DNA of 64,000 nucleotides, taken from NCBI RefSeq assembly GCF_002091635.1, contig NZ_BDAC01000026.1, forward strand, positions 1 through 64,000. Reading direction: 5' to 3'. A program made the translations under genes and the position numbers. The DNA is from Pseudomonas indica NBRC 103045. Its GTDB lineage: Bacteria > Pseudomonadota > Gammaproteobacteria > Pseudomonadales > Pseudomonadaceae. Under the pieces are notes generated by a model. That model had not been told where the DNA came from. It saw only the letters and a list, made by a program, of their open reading frames with translations, and searched no databases. This document shows positions 15,620 to 25,201 of the stretch, piece after piece (the stretch's first letter is position 1; each line of letters starts with the position of its first letter).

Positions 15620-16971
15620 CGCCGACTATCCCGTCTTAATTGTGCCGGCGTGAAATCGCTGGGTTTAAGGGCAATGGAAAATTCATCGGCCGGTTCCTGG
15701 TTGGAAAGAATGCCGATGACATAACGACCACTGATCAAGTCGTATACGGCATCGCCTTTCGTCCATAACAACGGCTGGTCGTAATAATTGATCGTATAGG
15801 ACTCACCGACGCGCCATAAGTTATCCCGATTATCGTAATGATCGACCACGACGATCTGATAACTGTCTTCGTCGAAATACAGATCGCGTTGTTTATAGAT
15901 ATGCCGCATGCCTTTCTTCAAGGTGGCGCGCACATGCCAGACCCGGTGCAGTTCATAACGCAGCAGGTCCGGGTTCACATGACCGGGCTTGACGATGTCC
16001 GCATAGGTATTGGTCTTGGCCGCGAACTTGTAGCTGTTGTAGGGCACGTACATTTCCTGCTTGCCCACTAGTTGCCAGTCGTACTTGTCCGGCGCGCCGG
16101 AGAACATGTCGAAGTTGTCGGTGGTGCGCATACCGTCGGAGGCGGTGCCGGGCGAGTCGTAGGCGACGTTGGGCGTACGCCGGACACGGCGCTGACCGGC
16201 GGCGTAGAGCCAGGCCAGGCGTGGCTCCTTCACCTGGTTGACGGTCTCGTGCACCAGCAGTTCGGTGCCGGCCAGGCGCGCCGGCGCCAGCACCGACTGG
16301 CGGAAGTAGAACAGCACATTGCCGTTCCCCTTGCTGTAGTCGCCCGCATCGGCGTTGAACAGGAACAGGTCCTCGATGCTGGTCATAAAGTAGTCGCCAT
16401 TGGCCTGCGGCACCGCCTGGGCGTAGTAGCGTTTGACGCTGTCGCCGCGGTAGCGGGTCAGGTGGTTCCACAGGACTTCCAGCGCCGACTGCGGGATGGG
16501 GAATGGCGTGGCGACCTGGAAATCGGCGATGCCGTTGCCGTTCTCGATCAGGCTGGCGGTGAGCGCGTTAGCCTTGGCCGCCTCGTAGACCTTGGCCGGG
16601 TAGGACGCCGAGCGGCGGCTCGGATAGACCGGCAGCTTCCAGGAAGGGAACCGCTTGAGCATCGCCAGTTGGCCGGGGCTCAGTTGCGCCTTGTACTGGT
16701 CGGCGTTGGCCGCGGTGATGGTGAACAGCGGCTGGTCGGCGACGAAGGGGTCCTTGTAGCCCTGGGCCGGATCGTAGGCATTCGCCGAGCGCGCCAGGCC
16801 GCCGTCCCAGGCGGGAATGGTTCCCGCCGCGTTGCCGGCGCGCTCCGCGCCCAGCGGGGTGAGGTCGGCGTCCAGGCGGGCGGCCTGGTCCGCCGGGACC
16901 TTGGCCAGGGCATGGGCGGCGCAGCCGAGCAGCACGGCGGCTAGGGTTGCGCTCATCAGTCGAAGGGTCAT
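15616..16971 (-). CDS. DUF1329 family secreted protein
   Basis: A 451-residue protein with a cleavable signal peptide (LRLMSATLAAVLLGCAAHALA). The mature part starts KVPADQAARLDADLTPLGAERAGNAAGTIPAWDGGL, the usual DUF1329 opening, and contains YDWQLVGKQEMYVPYNSYKF and HRVWHVRATLKKGMRHIYKQRDLYFDEDSYQIVVVDHYD, well conserved in the family. The domain belongs to the LolA/LppX-like lipid-carrier fold group, so periplasmic transport of a hydrophobic compound is a reasonable guess. It lies 16 bases downstream of DUF1302, its standard partner. An RND transporter gene that often joins the pair is absent here. Confidence 0.9.
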   Translation of the reverse strand: MTLRLMSATLAAVLLGCAAHALAKVPADQAARLDADLTPLGAERAGNAAGTIPAWDGGLARSANAYDPAQGYKDPFVADQPLFTITAANADQYKAQLSPGQLAMLKRFPSWKLPVYPSRRSASYPAKVYEAAKANALTASLIENGNGIADFQVATPFPIPQSALEVLWNHLTRYRGDSVKRYYAQAVPQANGDYFMTSIEDLFLFNADAGDYSKGNGNVLFYFRQSVLAPARLAGTELLVHETVNQVKEPRLAWLYAAGQRRVRRTPNVAYDSPGTASDGMRTTDNFDMFSGAPDKYDWQLVGKQEMYVPYNSYKFAAKTNTYADIVKPGHVNPDLLRYELHRVWHVRATLKKGMRHIYKQRDLYFDEDSYQIVVVDHYDNRDNLWRVGESYTINYYDQPLLWTKGDAVYDLISGRYVIGILSNQEPADEFSIALKPSDFTPAQLRRDSRR

Positions 16972-16987
16972 GGCGTGTCCGTCCCTG

Positions 16988-18739
16988 TCAGAAGCTGTAT
17001 TTGACGTTGAAGCTGAGGTAGTCGCGGTCGCTGCGCTTGTTGGCCAGCCCGCCGCCGGCGTAGCCGACGTACTTGACGCCGAAGGTCAGCGACTCCTGAT
17101 AGATGGCGTCCAGCCCCAGCGAGTAGCTGCGGGCGTTCTCGACGATGCCGTTGGTGAGTTGCGGCGCGATGCCGTTGATCCCGTACTGGTAGCTGACGCT
17201 GGGAACCAGGTTCACCAGGTTGAACACGTTGGTGTAGTTCAACGACAGGCTGGCCTGGGCGCCGACGGCATGGGTGGTGGCGTCGTAGTAGTCGACGTCG
17301 TCCTCCAGGTCCTCGACCCGGCTGGCCACCAGTTCCGACAGCAGGGTCGCGGAGTCCGAGTCCAGCAGGCCGTTGAAGTTGTAGATGGCCACCAGGGACG
17401 CCTGGTACATCTTCTTCTCGCGGTAGCCGTCCAGCCGCGTACCCACCGGCAGCCCGGCGAGGTTGCCGAGCAGTGCGGTCGGCAGGTATTCCCCGAGTCC
17501 CAGGGCGATAGGCGCGTCCGGGCGATAGCTCAGCTCGCCGGCCAGCGACAGGCCGTTGAGGAAGCTGTCGCCGCCGATGGTGGTGTTGAAGCTGATGCCG
17601 AACAGGTCGCGGTCTTCCAGGAATTCGGCGTAGTAATTCGAACTGCTCGCCACCGGCAGCACACCGACCACCGGCAGGACGGTGGGCTGGCCGACGGTCA
17701 GGCCGAGCATGGGCACGTTCATGTTGTAACGCAGGTAGTAGAAGCCCAGCTCGGTGTCGTTCAGCTCCGGTACGTACCAGCGCAGGGCCAGGCCGTACTG
17801 GGCGGCACCGTCGGCCTCCAGGTCACGGCTACGCGGAATGAAGGTGGTCGGCAGGTAGGCGCGAAGCAGGTCGTTGAGGGGGCCGGGCGGCAGGGTGTCG
17901 AGGTAGTCCTGCAACTGCTCCGGGCTGTCGAAGGCCAGGCCGCCGGGCAGGGGCTCCTGCAACGGCGGGACGGACAGGTAGTTGCAGCCCTCGCCGATCA
18001 CGTCGAGGGTCGAGTAGTAGGTGCCGCAGGGGTCGATCTTCGAGGACTCCCAGGCCCAGCCCGGCTGCCAGTAGCCTTCCAGGGTCAGGTTCTCGCGCAG
18101 CTCGAAGGAGGCGTAGGCCATGAAGGTGGGCATGTAGGCCTCCTTCACTTCCGAGCCCGGCGCCCGCAGCGCGTTGATGTCCACCGGGTTGGTGACGCCG
18201 ATGCCGTTCTGATAGAACAGCCCTTCGCCCCAGTTGATCACCTGTCGCCCCAGGCGTGCATTCAGCGCGTGGTCGTCGAGAGTCCAGCTACCGTAGACGA
18301 AGGCGTCGAGGATTTCCGCGTCCGAGCCGGCTTCGTCGAGGCCGTCCGAGCTGATCTGCCGGTGCCGGCGCTCGTCGTCTTCCAGTTCGAAGTCGTAGAA
18401 CGCCCGGCCGCGCAGGAACAGGCCGTAGGTGTCGCGGTAGCGCAGGTCCATCTCCGAGACGACCTTCACCACCTCGGAAAACAGCTCGCCCTGCTTGAAG
18501 TTGAGGTTGCCGTCGTCGCTGTTGATCAGCGCCGCATTGTCGCCCCGGCCGCCGTTGGCGCGGGCGATCAGCTTCTGGTCCTGGTCCTCCATGCGGTAGC
18601 TGAGGCCGTAGGACAGCGTCGTGTCGAGGGAAGTCGTCCAGTCGCCCGAGCGCACTTGGAACGCCGTCGCCTGCGTCGAAGGCAGCAATCCGCAGATAGC
18701 CAGCGTCGCAACGCCCAGACCTCGTCCTTGCTTGGTCAC
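16988..18739 (-). CDS. DUF1302 family outer membrane protein
   Basis: A 583-residue protein. I chose the GTG at 18739, directly after AGGAGGTCATC; the longer frame runs back through the promoter. A signal peptide (GLGVATLAICGLLPSTQATA) precedes the mature start FQVRSGDWTTSLDTTLSYGLSYR. The rest is beta-rich with alternating aromatic strands and ends NVKYSF, a terminal Phe as in outer membrane barrels. DUF1302 and DUF1329 occur as pairs in gammaproteobacteria, often near genes for degradation of hydrophobic substrates. The promoter is overlapped by a large inverted repeat, implying tight control. The cargo is unknown. Confidence 0.9.
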   Translation of the reverse strand: MTKQGRGLGVATLAICGLLPSTQATAFQVRSGDWTTSLDTTLSYGLSYRMEDQDQKLIARANGGRGDNAALINSDDGNLNFKQGELFSEVVKVVSEMDLRYRDTYGLFLRGRAFYDFELEDDERRHRQISSDGLDEAGSDAEILDAFVYGSWTLDDHALNARLGRQVINWGEGLFYQNGIGVTNPVDINALRAPGSEVKEAYMPTFMAYASFELRENLTLEGYWQPGWAWESSKIDPCGTYYSTLDVIGEGCNYLSVPPLQEPLPGGLAFDSPEQLQDYLDTLPPGPLNDLLRAYLPTTFIPRSRDLEADGAAQYGLALRWYVPELNDTELGFYYLRYNMNVPMLGLTVGQPTVLPVVGVLPVASSSNYYAEFLEDRDLFGISFNTTIGGDSFLNGLSLAGELSYRPDAPIALGLGEYLPTALLGNLAGLPVGTRLDGYREKKMYQASLVAIYNFNGLLDSDSATLLSELVASRVEDLEDDVDYYDATTHAVGAQASLSLNYTNVFNLVNLVPSVSYQYGINGIAPQLTNGIVENARSYSLGLDAIYQESLTFGVKYVGYAGGGLANKRSDRDYLSFNVKYSF

Positions 18740-18761
18740 GATGACCTCCTGTTGGGTTCTT

Positions 18762-18795
18762 ATTATTCGGAATCGGAACATCGGTTCCGAATAAT
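18762..18795. promoter_or_regulatory. Large inverted repeat, candidate operator of DUF1302-DUF1329
   Basis: Two perfect 11-base arms, ATTATTCGGAA (18762-18772) and TTCCGAATAAT (18785-18795), flank a 12-base centre that itself holds partly paired CGG bases. The right arm overlaps the -10 of the DUF1302 promoter, so a bound dimer would block transcription. The TetR protein 3 kb away is one candidate ligand-responsive binder; the link is inference. Confidence 0.65.
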
Positions 18796-18820
18796 GTAGC
18801 CCAGTCCGAAAAACTGACAA
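18793..18820 (-). promoter_or_regulatory. Probable promoter of the DUF1302-DUF1329 operon
   Basis: On the minus strand TTGTCA (18815-18820) is followed after 16 bases by TACATT (18793-18798). The initiation point would fall within the inverted repeat and about 45 bases before the GTG start. Confidence 0.5.
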
Positions 18821-19084
18821 GCCGTGGCGCGAAAAAAATTTCTCCCTTCACGAAGACAGGACGCAGAGAGCCCGCCGGCTGCCTGCAAGCGTAGCCCAGC
18901 GAATCAGCGCCTTGACGGAATCGGAATTTCTGTTTCGATTTGATGACAAGAATGCAGGATCGTCATTCCCGCAGCGCAGGAAGCAGGCTGCCAAGGGAGC
19001 CGGAGTGTCACGCACCCACCGCCTGAGTGGTTCAGGGCGAGCCGTTCAGCCATCGAGTCACACAACTACAAGAAGGTACTCGTC

Positions 19085-19936
19085 ATGCTGCGCTCTTTTG
19101 CTACTGCTACCTGCCGTTCGCTTCTCTGTGCGCTTCTCGCCCTGCTCGGCACCGGCATCGCCTGGGCCGACTCCCGTTGCAGCGAACGAAGCGCGACGCT
19201 GCTGCTGCCCGCCAAGGTCAGTTGCAGCTACCAGACCACCTGGATTTCGTCCGGGCCGCTGAGCATCCGCCAAGTGATCTACCAGACGCCCCTGGGCACG
19301 CCGCCGGCCAAGGGCTGGCCGGTGGTGCTGGTCTACCAGGGCTCGTTCTTCCCGTTGGACGACTTCACCTACTACAGCAACATGCCCTTCGGCGGTTTCT
19401 ACGAGGGAAAATTGATCCAAAAGCTGCTGGACAACGGTTACGCGGTGATCGCCCCCAGCGCCCCGGCCGACCTGTTCTGGCAGACCAACATACCCGGCCT
19501 GGCGCAGGCCTATGAGCTGAGCACCGACTATCAGTTCATCGGCAACGTGCTGCAGGCGATCCGCCAGGGGCATTTCGGCCGGCTCGACCCCAGCCGCCAG
19601 TACGCCACCGGCATCTCCAGCGGCGGCTACAACACCAGCCGGATGGCGGTGTCCTTCCCCGGCCAGTTCAAGGCGCTGGCCATCCAGTCGGCATCCTATG
19701 CCACCTGCAGCGGCCCGGTGTGCGTGGTGCCGGAGCTGCCGGCGAATCATCCGCCGACCACCTTCCTGCACGGTTTCGTCGATGCCGTAGTGCCCTGGTG
19801 GAGCATGGACCTGTACTACGACCGGCTGCTCTACCAGGGCATCGAAACCACCCGCTACACCGAACCCCTGGGCGGCCATGAGTGGTTCTCCGCCTCGCCC
19901 CGGCACATCCTCGCCTGGTTCAACGCCCACCCCTGA
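19085..19936 (+). CDS. phaZ: Extracellular medium-chain-length PHA depolymerase
   Basis: A 283-residue secreted esterase. From memory it closely matches the extracellular mcl-PHA depolymerase of P. fluorescens GK13 over most of its length (for example LIQKLLDNGYAVIAPSAPAD and the C-terminal PLGGHEWF...AWFNAHP). A signal peptide ends near WA at residue 28. The lipase box is the variant G-I-S-S-G-G with catalytic Ser179, and Asp233 (FVDAVVPWW) and His265 (GGHEWF) complete the triad. The enzyme cleaves polyester of C6-C12 3-hydroxyacids outside the cell. It is divergent from DUF1302-DUF1329 and followed by an inverted repeat. This is not the intracellular PhaZ of the pha operon. Confidence 0.9.
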   Translation: MLRSFATATCRSLLCALLALLGTGIAWADSRCSERSATLLLPAKVSCSYQTTWISSGPLSIRQVIYQTPLGTPPAKGWPVVLVYQGSFFPLDDFTYYSNMPFGGFYEGKLIQKLLDNGYAVIAPSAPADLFWQTNIPGLAQAYELSTDYQFIGNVLQAIRQGHFGRLDPSRQYATGISSGGYNTSRMAVSFPGQFKALAIQSASYATCSGPVCVVPELPANHPPTTFLHGFVDAVVPWWSMDLYYDRLLYQGIETTRYTEPLGGHEWFSASPRHILAWFNAHP

Positions 19937-19964
19937 CGAGGCGTCCTCGAGCCGGTTTTCAAGC

Positions 19965-20000
19965 GCCGGAACGTGAGCGGATTTCCGCTCCCGTTCCGGC
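19965..20000. promoter_or_regulatory. Long inverted repeat: terminator-like hairpin and candidate activator site
   Basis: A near-perfect stem (GCCGGAACG-T-GAGCGG / CCGCTC-C-CGTTCCGGC, 4-base loop) follows the depolymerase stop but has no U-tract. Its centre GAGCGGATTTCCGCTC (19975-19990) lies 85-100 bases before the sigma-54 promoter of the transporter. A similar palindrome, GCGGAATTCCGC, precedes the sigma-54 promoter of the TAXI gene (35947-35958). It may therefore be the binding site of an enhancer-binding protein. Confidence 0.5.
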
Positions 20001-20074
20001 CGCTTCGGCACGATCTTGCTTACCGAAATGAGGCCGCCCGCCCTGAAAGTCGCGGATTACGCGGGTTCCAGGCT

Positions 20075-20090
20075 TGGCACGACGCCTGCT
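20075..20090 (+). promoter_or_regulatory. Sigma-54 promoter of the MFS transporter gene
   Basis: TGGCACGACGCCTGCT has GG at -24 and GC at -12 with exactly 10 bases between, and matches TGGCACG-N4-TTGCW at all but one position. It lies 60 bases before the ATG of the transporter gene. Confidence 0.8.
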
Positions 20091-20149
20091 ATCGCCTTCC
20101 TCACCCAACGCCGGCCAGACCGGCGCCATAACGACAAGAGAGGAACGTG

Positions 20150-21457
20150 ATGGACAATTCCAGCACCCTGATCACCCCTGCCGTGCCCCGAACCACCTCG
20201 CAGCGCCTGAAATCCATCTTCAGCGGCTCCGTGGGTAACCTGGTCGAGTGGTACGACTGGTACGTGTACGCCGCCTTCTCCCTGTACTTCGCCAAAGCCT
20301 TCTTCCCCCAGGGCGACATGACCGCCCAACTGCTCAACACTGCCGCGATCTTCGCCGTGGGCTTCCTGATGCGCCCGATCGGCGGCTGGCTGATGGGCAT
20401 CTACGCCGACCGCAAGGGACGCAAGGCGGCGCTGCTGCTGTCGGTCCTGATGATGTGCGGCGGCTCGCTGATCATCGCCCTGACGCCGGGCTACGAAACC
20501 ATCGGCGTCGCCGCGCCGATCCTGCTGGTGCTGGCGCGCCTGCTCCAGGGCCTGTCGGTGGGTGGCGAATACGGCACCTCGGCCACCTACCTCAGCGAGA
20601 TGGCGACCAAGGAGCAGCGTGGCTTCTACTCCAGCTTCCAGTACGTCACGCTGATCTCCGGCCAGCTCATCGCCCTCGGCGTGCTGATCGCACTGCAGCA
20701 AACACTCAGCACCGAGCAACTGGAAAGCTGGGGCTGGCGCGTGCCCTTCTTCATCGGCGCCTTCTGTGCGGTCGCCGCGCTGTATCTGCGCCGCGGCATG
20801 GAAGAAACCGAGTCCTTCACCCAGAAGAAGGACAAGCCGAAGGAAAGCCTGCTGCGTACCCTGCTGCGCTATCCCAAGGAAGTGCTCACCGTGGTCGGCC
20901 TGACCATGGGCGGCACCCTGGCCTTCTACACCTACACCACCTACATGCAGAAGTACCTGGTGAACAGCGTCGGGATGAGCAAGAACGACTCGACCATGAT
21001 CTCGGCCGCCACCCTGTTCCTGTTCATGCTGCTGCAACCCATCATCGGCGCGCTGTCCGACAAGATCGGCCGGCGTCCGATCCTCATCGCCTTCGGCGTG
21101 CTCGGAACCCTCTTCACCTACCCGATCCTCAGCGCCCTGCAAGGCGTGCAGAACTGGTGGGACGCGTTCCTGCTGATCATGCTGGCGCTGATCATCGTCA
21201 GCGGCTACACCTCGATCAACGCCGTGGTGAAGGCCGAACTCTTCCCCACCGAGATCCGTGCCCTCGGCGTCGGCCTGCCCTATGCGCTGACCGTGTCGAT
21301 CTTCGGCGGCACTGCCGAGTACCTCGCCTTGTGGTTCAAGAGCATCGGCATGGAGAGCGGCTTCTACTGGTACGTCACCGGCTGCATCGCCTGCTCGCTG
21401 CTGGTGTACGTGTTCATGAAGGACACCCGCCACCACTCGCGGATGGATCGGGATTGA
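20150..21457 (+). CDS. MFS organic acid:H+ symporter (alpha-ketoglutarate permease-like)
   Basis: A 435-residue, 12-helix transporter of the metabolite:H+ symporter family. The MHS opening GNLVEWYDWYVYAAFSLYFAKAFFP is present, with the loop 2-3 motif GWLMGIYADRKGRKAALL and, after helix 6, the repeat loop LSDKIGRRPILI. It resembles KgtP and the P. aeruginosa PA5530 C5-dicarboxylate transporter. I chose ATG 20150 over the GTG three bases earlier because of AGGA spacing. It has a near-consensus sigma-54 promoter. In P. aeruginosa the MifS/MifR system with RpoN switches on such a transporter, and a like system is encoded at 36-39 kb. Confidence 0.88.
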   Translation: MDNSSTLITPAVPRTTSQRLKSIFSGSVGNLVEWYDWYVYAAFSLYFAKAFFPQGDMTAQLLNTAAIFAVGFLMRPIGGWLMGIYADRKGRKAALLLSVLMMCGGSLIIALTPGYETIGVAAPILLVLARLLQGLSVGGEYGTSATYLSEMATKEQRGFYSSFQYVTLISGQLIALGVLIALQQTLSTEQLESWGWRVPFFIGAFCAVAALYLRRGMEETESFTQKKDKPKESLLRTLLRYPKEVLTVVGLTMGGTLAFYTYTTYMQKYLVNSVGMSKNDSTMISAATLFLFMLLQPIIGALSDKIGRRPILIAFGVLGTLFTYPILSALQGVQNWWDAFLLIMLALIIVSGYTSINAVVKAELFPTEIRALGVGLPYALTVSIFGGTAEYLALWFKSIGMESGFYWYVTGCIACSLLVYVFMKDTRHHSRMDRD

Positions 21458-21469
21458 TCCGCGGCCGGG

Positions 21470-22432
21470 TCAGAGGCGACATGCCTCCAGCCCGGCCTTC
21501 AACGCCGCTTCGTCCTGCGGGACGGCGAAGATCAGTTCCAGGCGCGAATCCTTCCGCCATTCGCTGGCCTGCCAGTGGATCGGCTGGCCGTCCAGGGCAT
21601 TGCCGGACAGCCAGCCGGCGTTGGTCTGCAACACCAGCTTGGCCCGGCGCCAGGGCAGGCTGGCCAGCCAGAGCTGGACACGCATCAGTTCGAACCGCTG
21701 GCTCGGGTGCCAGCGCCAGCCGATGCTCCAGCCTTCGGCCTGGGTATGGGTCTGGCAGATGGGCTGCCCCGGATCGCGCCAGAGCGTCGGCAATGCCGCC
21801 GGCCCCTTGGGCTGAGGCAAGGACGCGGCACCCGCCCCCGGGCGCCGGTCGATACCGGGCAACCGCCCCAGCGGCAGCGCTCCTTGGGACGTCCAATGCA
21901 GCGTGACGGAGGGCAACGCCTCGGCCAGCCGGGCACGGGTCGCCTCGTCGAGATGTTCCGCCTTGTTCAAGACCAGCAGCGCCGCTTCCGGCAGTGCGTC
22001 GCGCTGGCTGTCCGGCAGGGGCTGGCCGGCCGCCATGGCCTGGGCATCCAGCACCATGACGCACGGTTGCACGGCCAGTACGCCGTCCCAAGGCGGCTCG
22101 CGCAGTTGCCGCAGCAGTTCGCCCGGGTGGCCGAGGCCGGAGGGTTCGATGAACAGGCGGTCGGGCTTCGCCTTGCGCAGCAGCCGGCCCAGCCCGATCT
22201 GGAACGGCGCGCCGTTGACGCAGCACAGGCAGCCGCCCGCCACTTCGCCCAGGGCGATGCCGTCTTGATCGGTGGTCAGCAACGCCGCGTCCAGGCCGAT
22301 CTGGCCGAACTCGTTGATCAGGATCGCCCAGCGCTCGCCGTCCGGCTTCTGTGCCAGCAGGTGGCGGATCAGGCTGGTCTTGCCCGCGCCCAGGGGGCCG
22401 GCGATCAGGTGGGTGGGAATGTGTTCGAGCAT
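21470..22432 (-). CDS. CobW/COG0523-family GTP-binding metallochaperone (YjiA-like)
   Basis: A 320-residue G3E GTPase. The P-loop GPLGAGKTSLIRHLL is at residues 13-27. The metal motif GGCLCCVNG (Cys-x-Cys-Cys) follows near residue 67, then the Walker B-like LFIEPSGLGHPGELL and the base-recognition NKAE. A CobW C-terminal domain follows from about 215. It probably delivers or buffers zinc or another transition metal. It lies within a zinc-starvation region but is separated from zigA by two genes; no Zur box is seen at its own start. Confidence 0.88.
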   Translation of the reverse strand: MLEHIPTHLIAGPLGAGKTSLIRHLLAQKPDGERWAILINEFGQIGLDAALLTTDQDGIALGEVAGGCLCCVNGAPFQIGLGRLLRKAKPDRLFIEPSGLGHPGELLRQLREPPWDGVLAVQPCVMVLDAQAMAAGQPLPDSQRDALPEAALLVLNKAEHLDEATRARLAEALPSVTLHWTSQGALPLGRLPGIDRRPGAGAASLPQPKGPAALPTLWRDPGQPICQTHTQAEGWSIGWRWHPSQRFELMRVQLWLASLPWRRAKLVLQTNAGWLSGNALDGQPIHWQASEWRKDSRLELIFAVPQDEAALKAGLEACRL

Positions 22433-22510
22433 GGGCTTATGGTGAGGCCTGTCCGGGCCGCAGACAAATCCACTCTGTTAAAGTGCGCGTCCGTCATCGG
22501 GAGATCGTTC

Positions 22511-22864
22511 ATGCGCCGTTGGTTCCTTTCCTTGCTGGCCGCCCTGCCCCTGTTCGCCCAGGCCGAGGCCTGCATCGTGCACAGCCGCGCCGAACGACTG
22601 GACGTGAAGGTCTGCCAGCAGAACCGCAGCATCCCCGAAGCGCTGTTCCGCAGCGGCTTCTGCCAGCCGCAATTGCAGGGGCAGGAAGTCGAGGTGGAGT
22701 TCGTCGAACAGTGCCCACAGGGCGCCTTCGGCATTTGCAGCGACGCCCAGGCGAGCAACATGCCGTACCGGCAGGATATCCATTACTACGGCGTGGCCAG
22801 CGATGCCGCCTTCCTCAAGCCCTATTGTGAGCAACAGAGCAAGGGGAATTGGCTGAAGCCCTGA
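22511..22864 (+). CDS. Small secreted cysteine-containing protein, function unknown
   Basis: A 117-residue protein with a clear signal peptide (RRWFLSLLAALPLFAQAEA) and a mature part of about 98 residues containing six Cys (CIVHS, VCQQN, FCQPQ, QCPQGAFGICSD, PYCEQQ), consistent with disulfides in the periplasm. It is divergent from the COG0523 gene and convergent with DUF1826. A similar small gene occupies the equivalent position near zigA in P. aeruginosa, as far as I recall. No catalytic motif is visible. Confidence 0.75.
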   Translation: MRRWFLSLLAALPLFAQAEACIVHSRAERLDVKVCQQNRSIPEALFRSGFCQPQLQGQEVEVEFVEQCPQGAFGICSDAQASNMPYRQDIHYYGVASDAAFLKPYCEQQSKGNWLKP

Positions 22865-22869
22865 GCGAC

Positions 22870-23504
22870 TCAGCCAAGCCAATCCAGTGTCAGCAACAAC
22901 CGACGTTCGCCCGGCGCCGGTTGCGGCGAGCGGTGGATGAGGCCGGCGCCTTCGTTGCCGATCCACTTCTCGCCCTTGAGCAACGCCACGTGGCCGGTCT
23001 CGATCTGCCGGATACCCTCCGACGGCTCGCCGTCCGGATCACCCAGGCGGCGGCGATCCATCGCCCCCTCTTCCAGCCATTGGCTGCCGACCCCGGCATA
23101 GGTGGTCACCAGCCGCAGCGGCACGTGGTCGACGTGGAAGCGCGGGCACATGGCCTTGTCCAGCACGCGCAGGCGCAACCCGATGCGCCGGGCCTCCAGC
23201 AGGCAGGCGTAGGCCCGCACCAGCCAGGCCACATCGGCGACGAATTCGGCATGGCCGGGCAGCGCGGAGAAGTCCCCGGCCAGCGCCTGCAAGGAGGGCT
23301 CGGCTTCGTTCTCGATCTCCAGGGTGAGGGATTGCGCCAGCGATTCGCCGCTGGCCAGCAACCGGACGGCGAACCCTGCCACGACCTCCGGCAGGCCGCG
23401 CTGCCACACCGCCAGGTTGACCCCGTCGAGCAGCGCATCGGCGAGCACGTCCGGCTGCGCATCCAGCCGCTGCCGCACCGCTGGAGCCAACTTCCGGGCC
23501 AGCA

Positions 23505-23505
<1 letters not shown>
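22870..23505 (-). CDS. DUF1826 family protein
   Basis: A 211-residue cytoplasmic protein starting MLARKLAPAVRQRLDAQPD. Family marks are CPRFHVDHVPLRLVTTYAGVGSQWLEE (a His-x-Asp-His cluster that could bind metal), GHVALLKGEKW and LIHRSPQPAPGERRLLLTLDW, which together recall the double-stranded beta-helix of 2-oxoglutarate oxygenases. That resemblance is by eye. Its ATG shares one base with the zigA stop (TGATG), so it is translationally coupled and part of the dksA2-zigA zinc-limitation operon. Confidence 0.85.
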
Positions 23506-24710
<1,205 letters not shown>

Positions 24711-24721
24711 GGCATTCCTCA

Positions 24722-25126
24722 TCAGACGTTACGCAGGTGTTTTTCCAGTTGCTCCTGGCGCTCCTTGGCCTCGATGCAGAGCGTCGCGGTGGGGCGCAGG
24801 AGTAACCGTTGCAGACCAATCGGCTCGCCGGTTTCGGCGCACCAGCCGTATTCGCCCCGGGCCAGGCGCTCCAGGGCTTCGTCGATCTTGTCGAGCAGCT
24901 TCTTTTCCCGTTCCAGCAGGCGCAGTTGCCACTGGCGCTGCTCCTCGCGGCTGGCCAGGTCGACGTCGTCCGCGGGGCGATCCTGCTCGCGCAGCTCGTC
25001 GAACTCGCCGTCTATGCGGCTGCGCAGCGATTCGCGCTGGCGCAGCAGCAGGTCCTTGAAAAAGGCTTGCTGGGCCTCGTTCATGTAGGCCTCGGGGGGC
25101 TGTTGGAGCAGTTCTTCTTCGGTCAT
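24722..25126 (-). CDS. dksA2: DksA2, zinc-independent DksA paralogue
   Basis: A 134-residue DksA-type protein, the same length as P. aeruginosa DksA2. It has an N-terminal helix, a coiled coil with the tip region [11 protein letters not shown], and the degenerate zinc finger C96-AE-T99 ... C117-IE-A120, in which two of the four Cys are replaced. That substitution defines the zinc-independent paralogue that takes over the ppGpp-linked control of RNA polymerase when zinc is scarce. The ATG at 25126 gives the family length; an upstream extension passes through the Zur box. It is first gene of the dksA2-zigA-DUF1826 operon. Confidence 0.95.
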   Translation of the reverse strand: MTEEELLQQPPEAYMNEAQQAFFKDLLLRQRESLRSRIDGEFDELREQDRPADDVDLASREEQRQWQLRLLEREKKLLDKIDEALERLARGEYGWCAETGEPIGLQRLLLRPTATLCIEAKERQEQLEKHLRNV

Positions 25127-25152
25127 GGCTGAATCCGGTTGGCTTCCGTAAT

Positions 25153-25167
25153 TGTTATAACATAACA
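25153..25167. promoter_or_regulatory. Zur-type operator between dksA2 and folE2
   Basis: TGTTAT-AAC-ATAACA is a perfect 6-base inverted repeat with a 3-base centre, matching the TGTTATAnnATAACA form of gammaproteobacterial Zur boxes. It lies 27 bases before dksA2 and 35 bases before folE2, so one site can silence both directions when zinc is plentiful. Confidence 0.85.
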
Positions 25168-25201
25168 TTTACGTTCGACCATTGCTGCCGAGCGAATCCC
25201 G

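Larger units (their letters stand above)
18740..19084. other. Intergenic control region between DUF1302 and the PHA depolymerase
   Basis: A divergent spacer of 345 bases. The left part has the DUF1302 ribosome-binding site, a 34-base inverted repeat and a promoter (listed separately). The right part leads to the depolymerase: TTGACGGAATCGG at about 18912 is a possible -35 but has no convincing -10, and GAAGG precedes the ATG. A second GGAATCGGAA string (18918-18927) repeats the core of the inverted repeat, so one regulator may see both sides. Confidence 0.5.

Noticed and set aside
18995-19075. GG-N10-GC string as a sigma-54 promoter for the depolymerase
   Set aside because: The spacing fits but the remaining consensus bases (CAC after TGG, and T before GC) do not.
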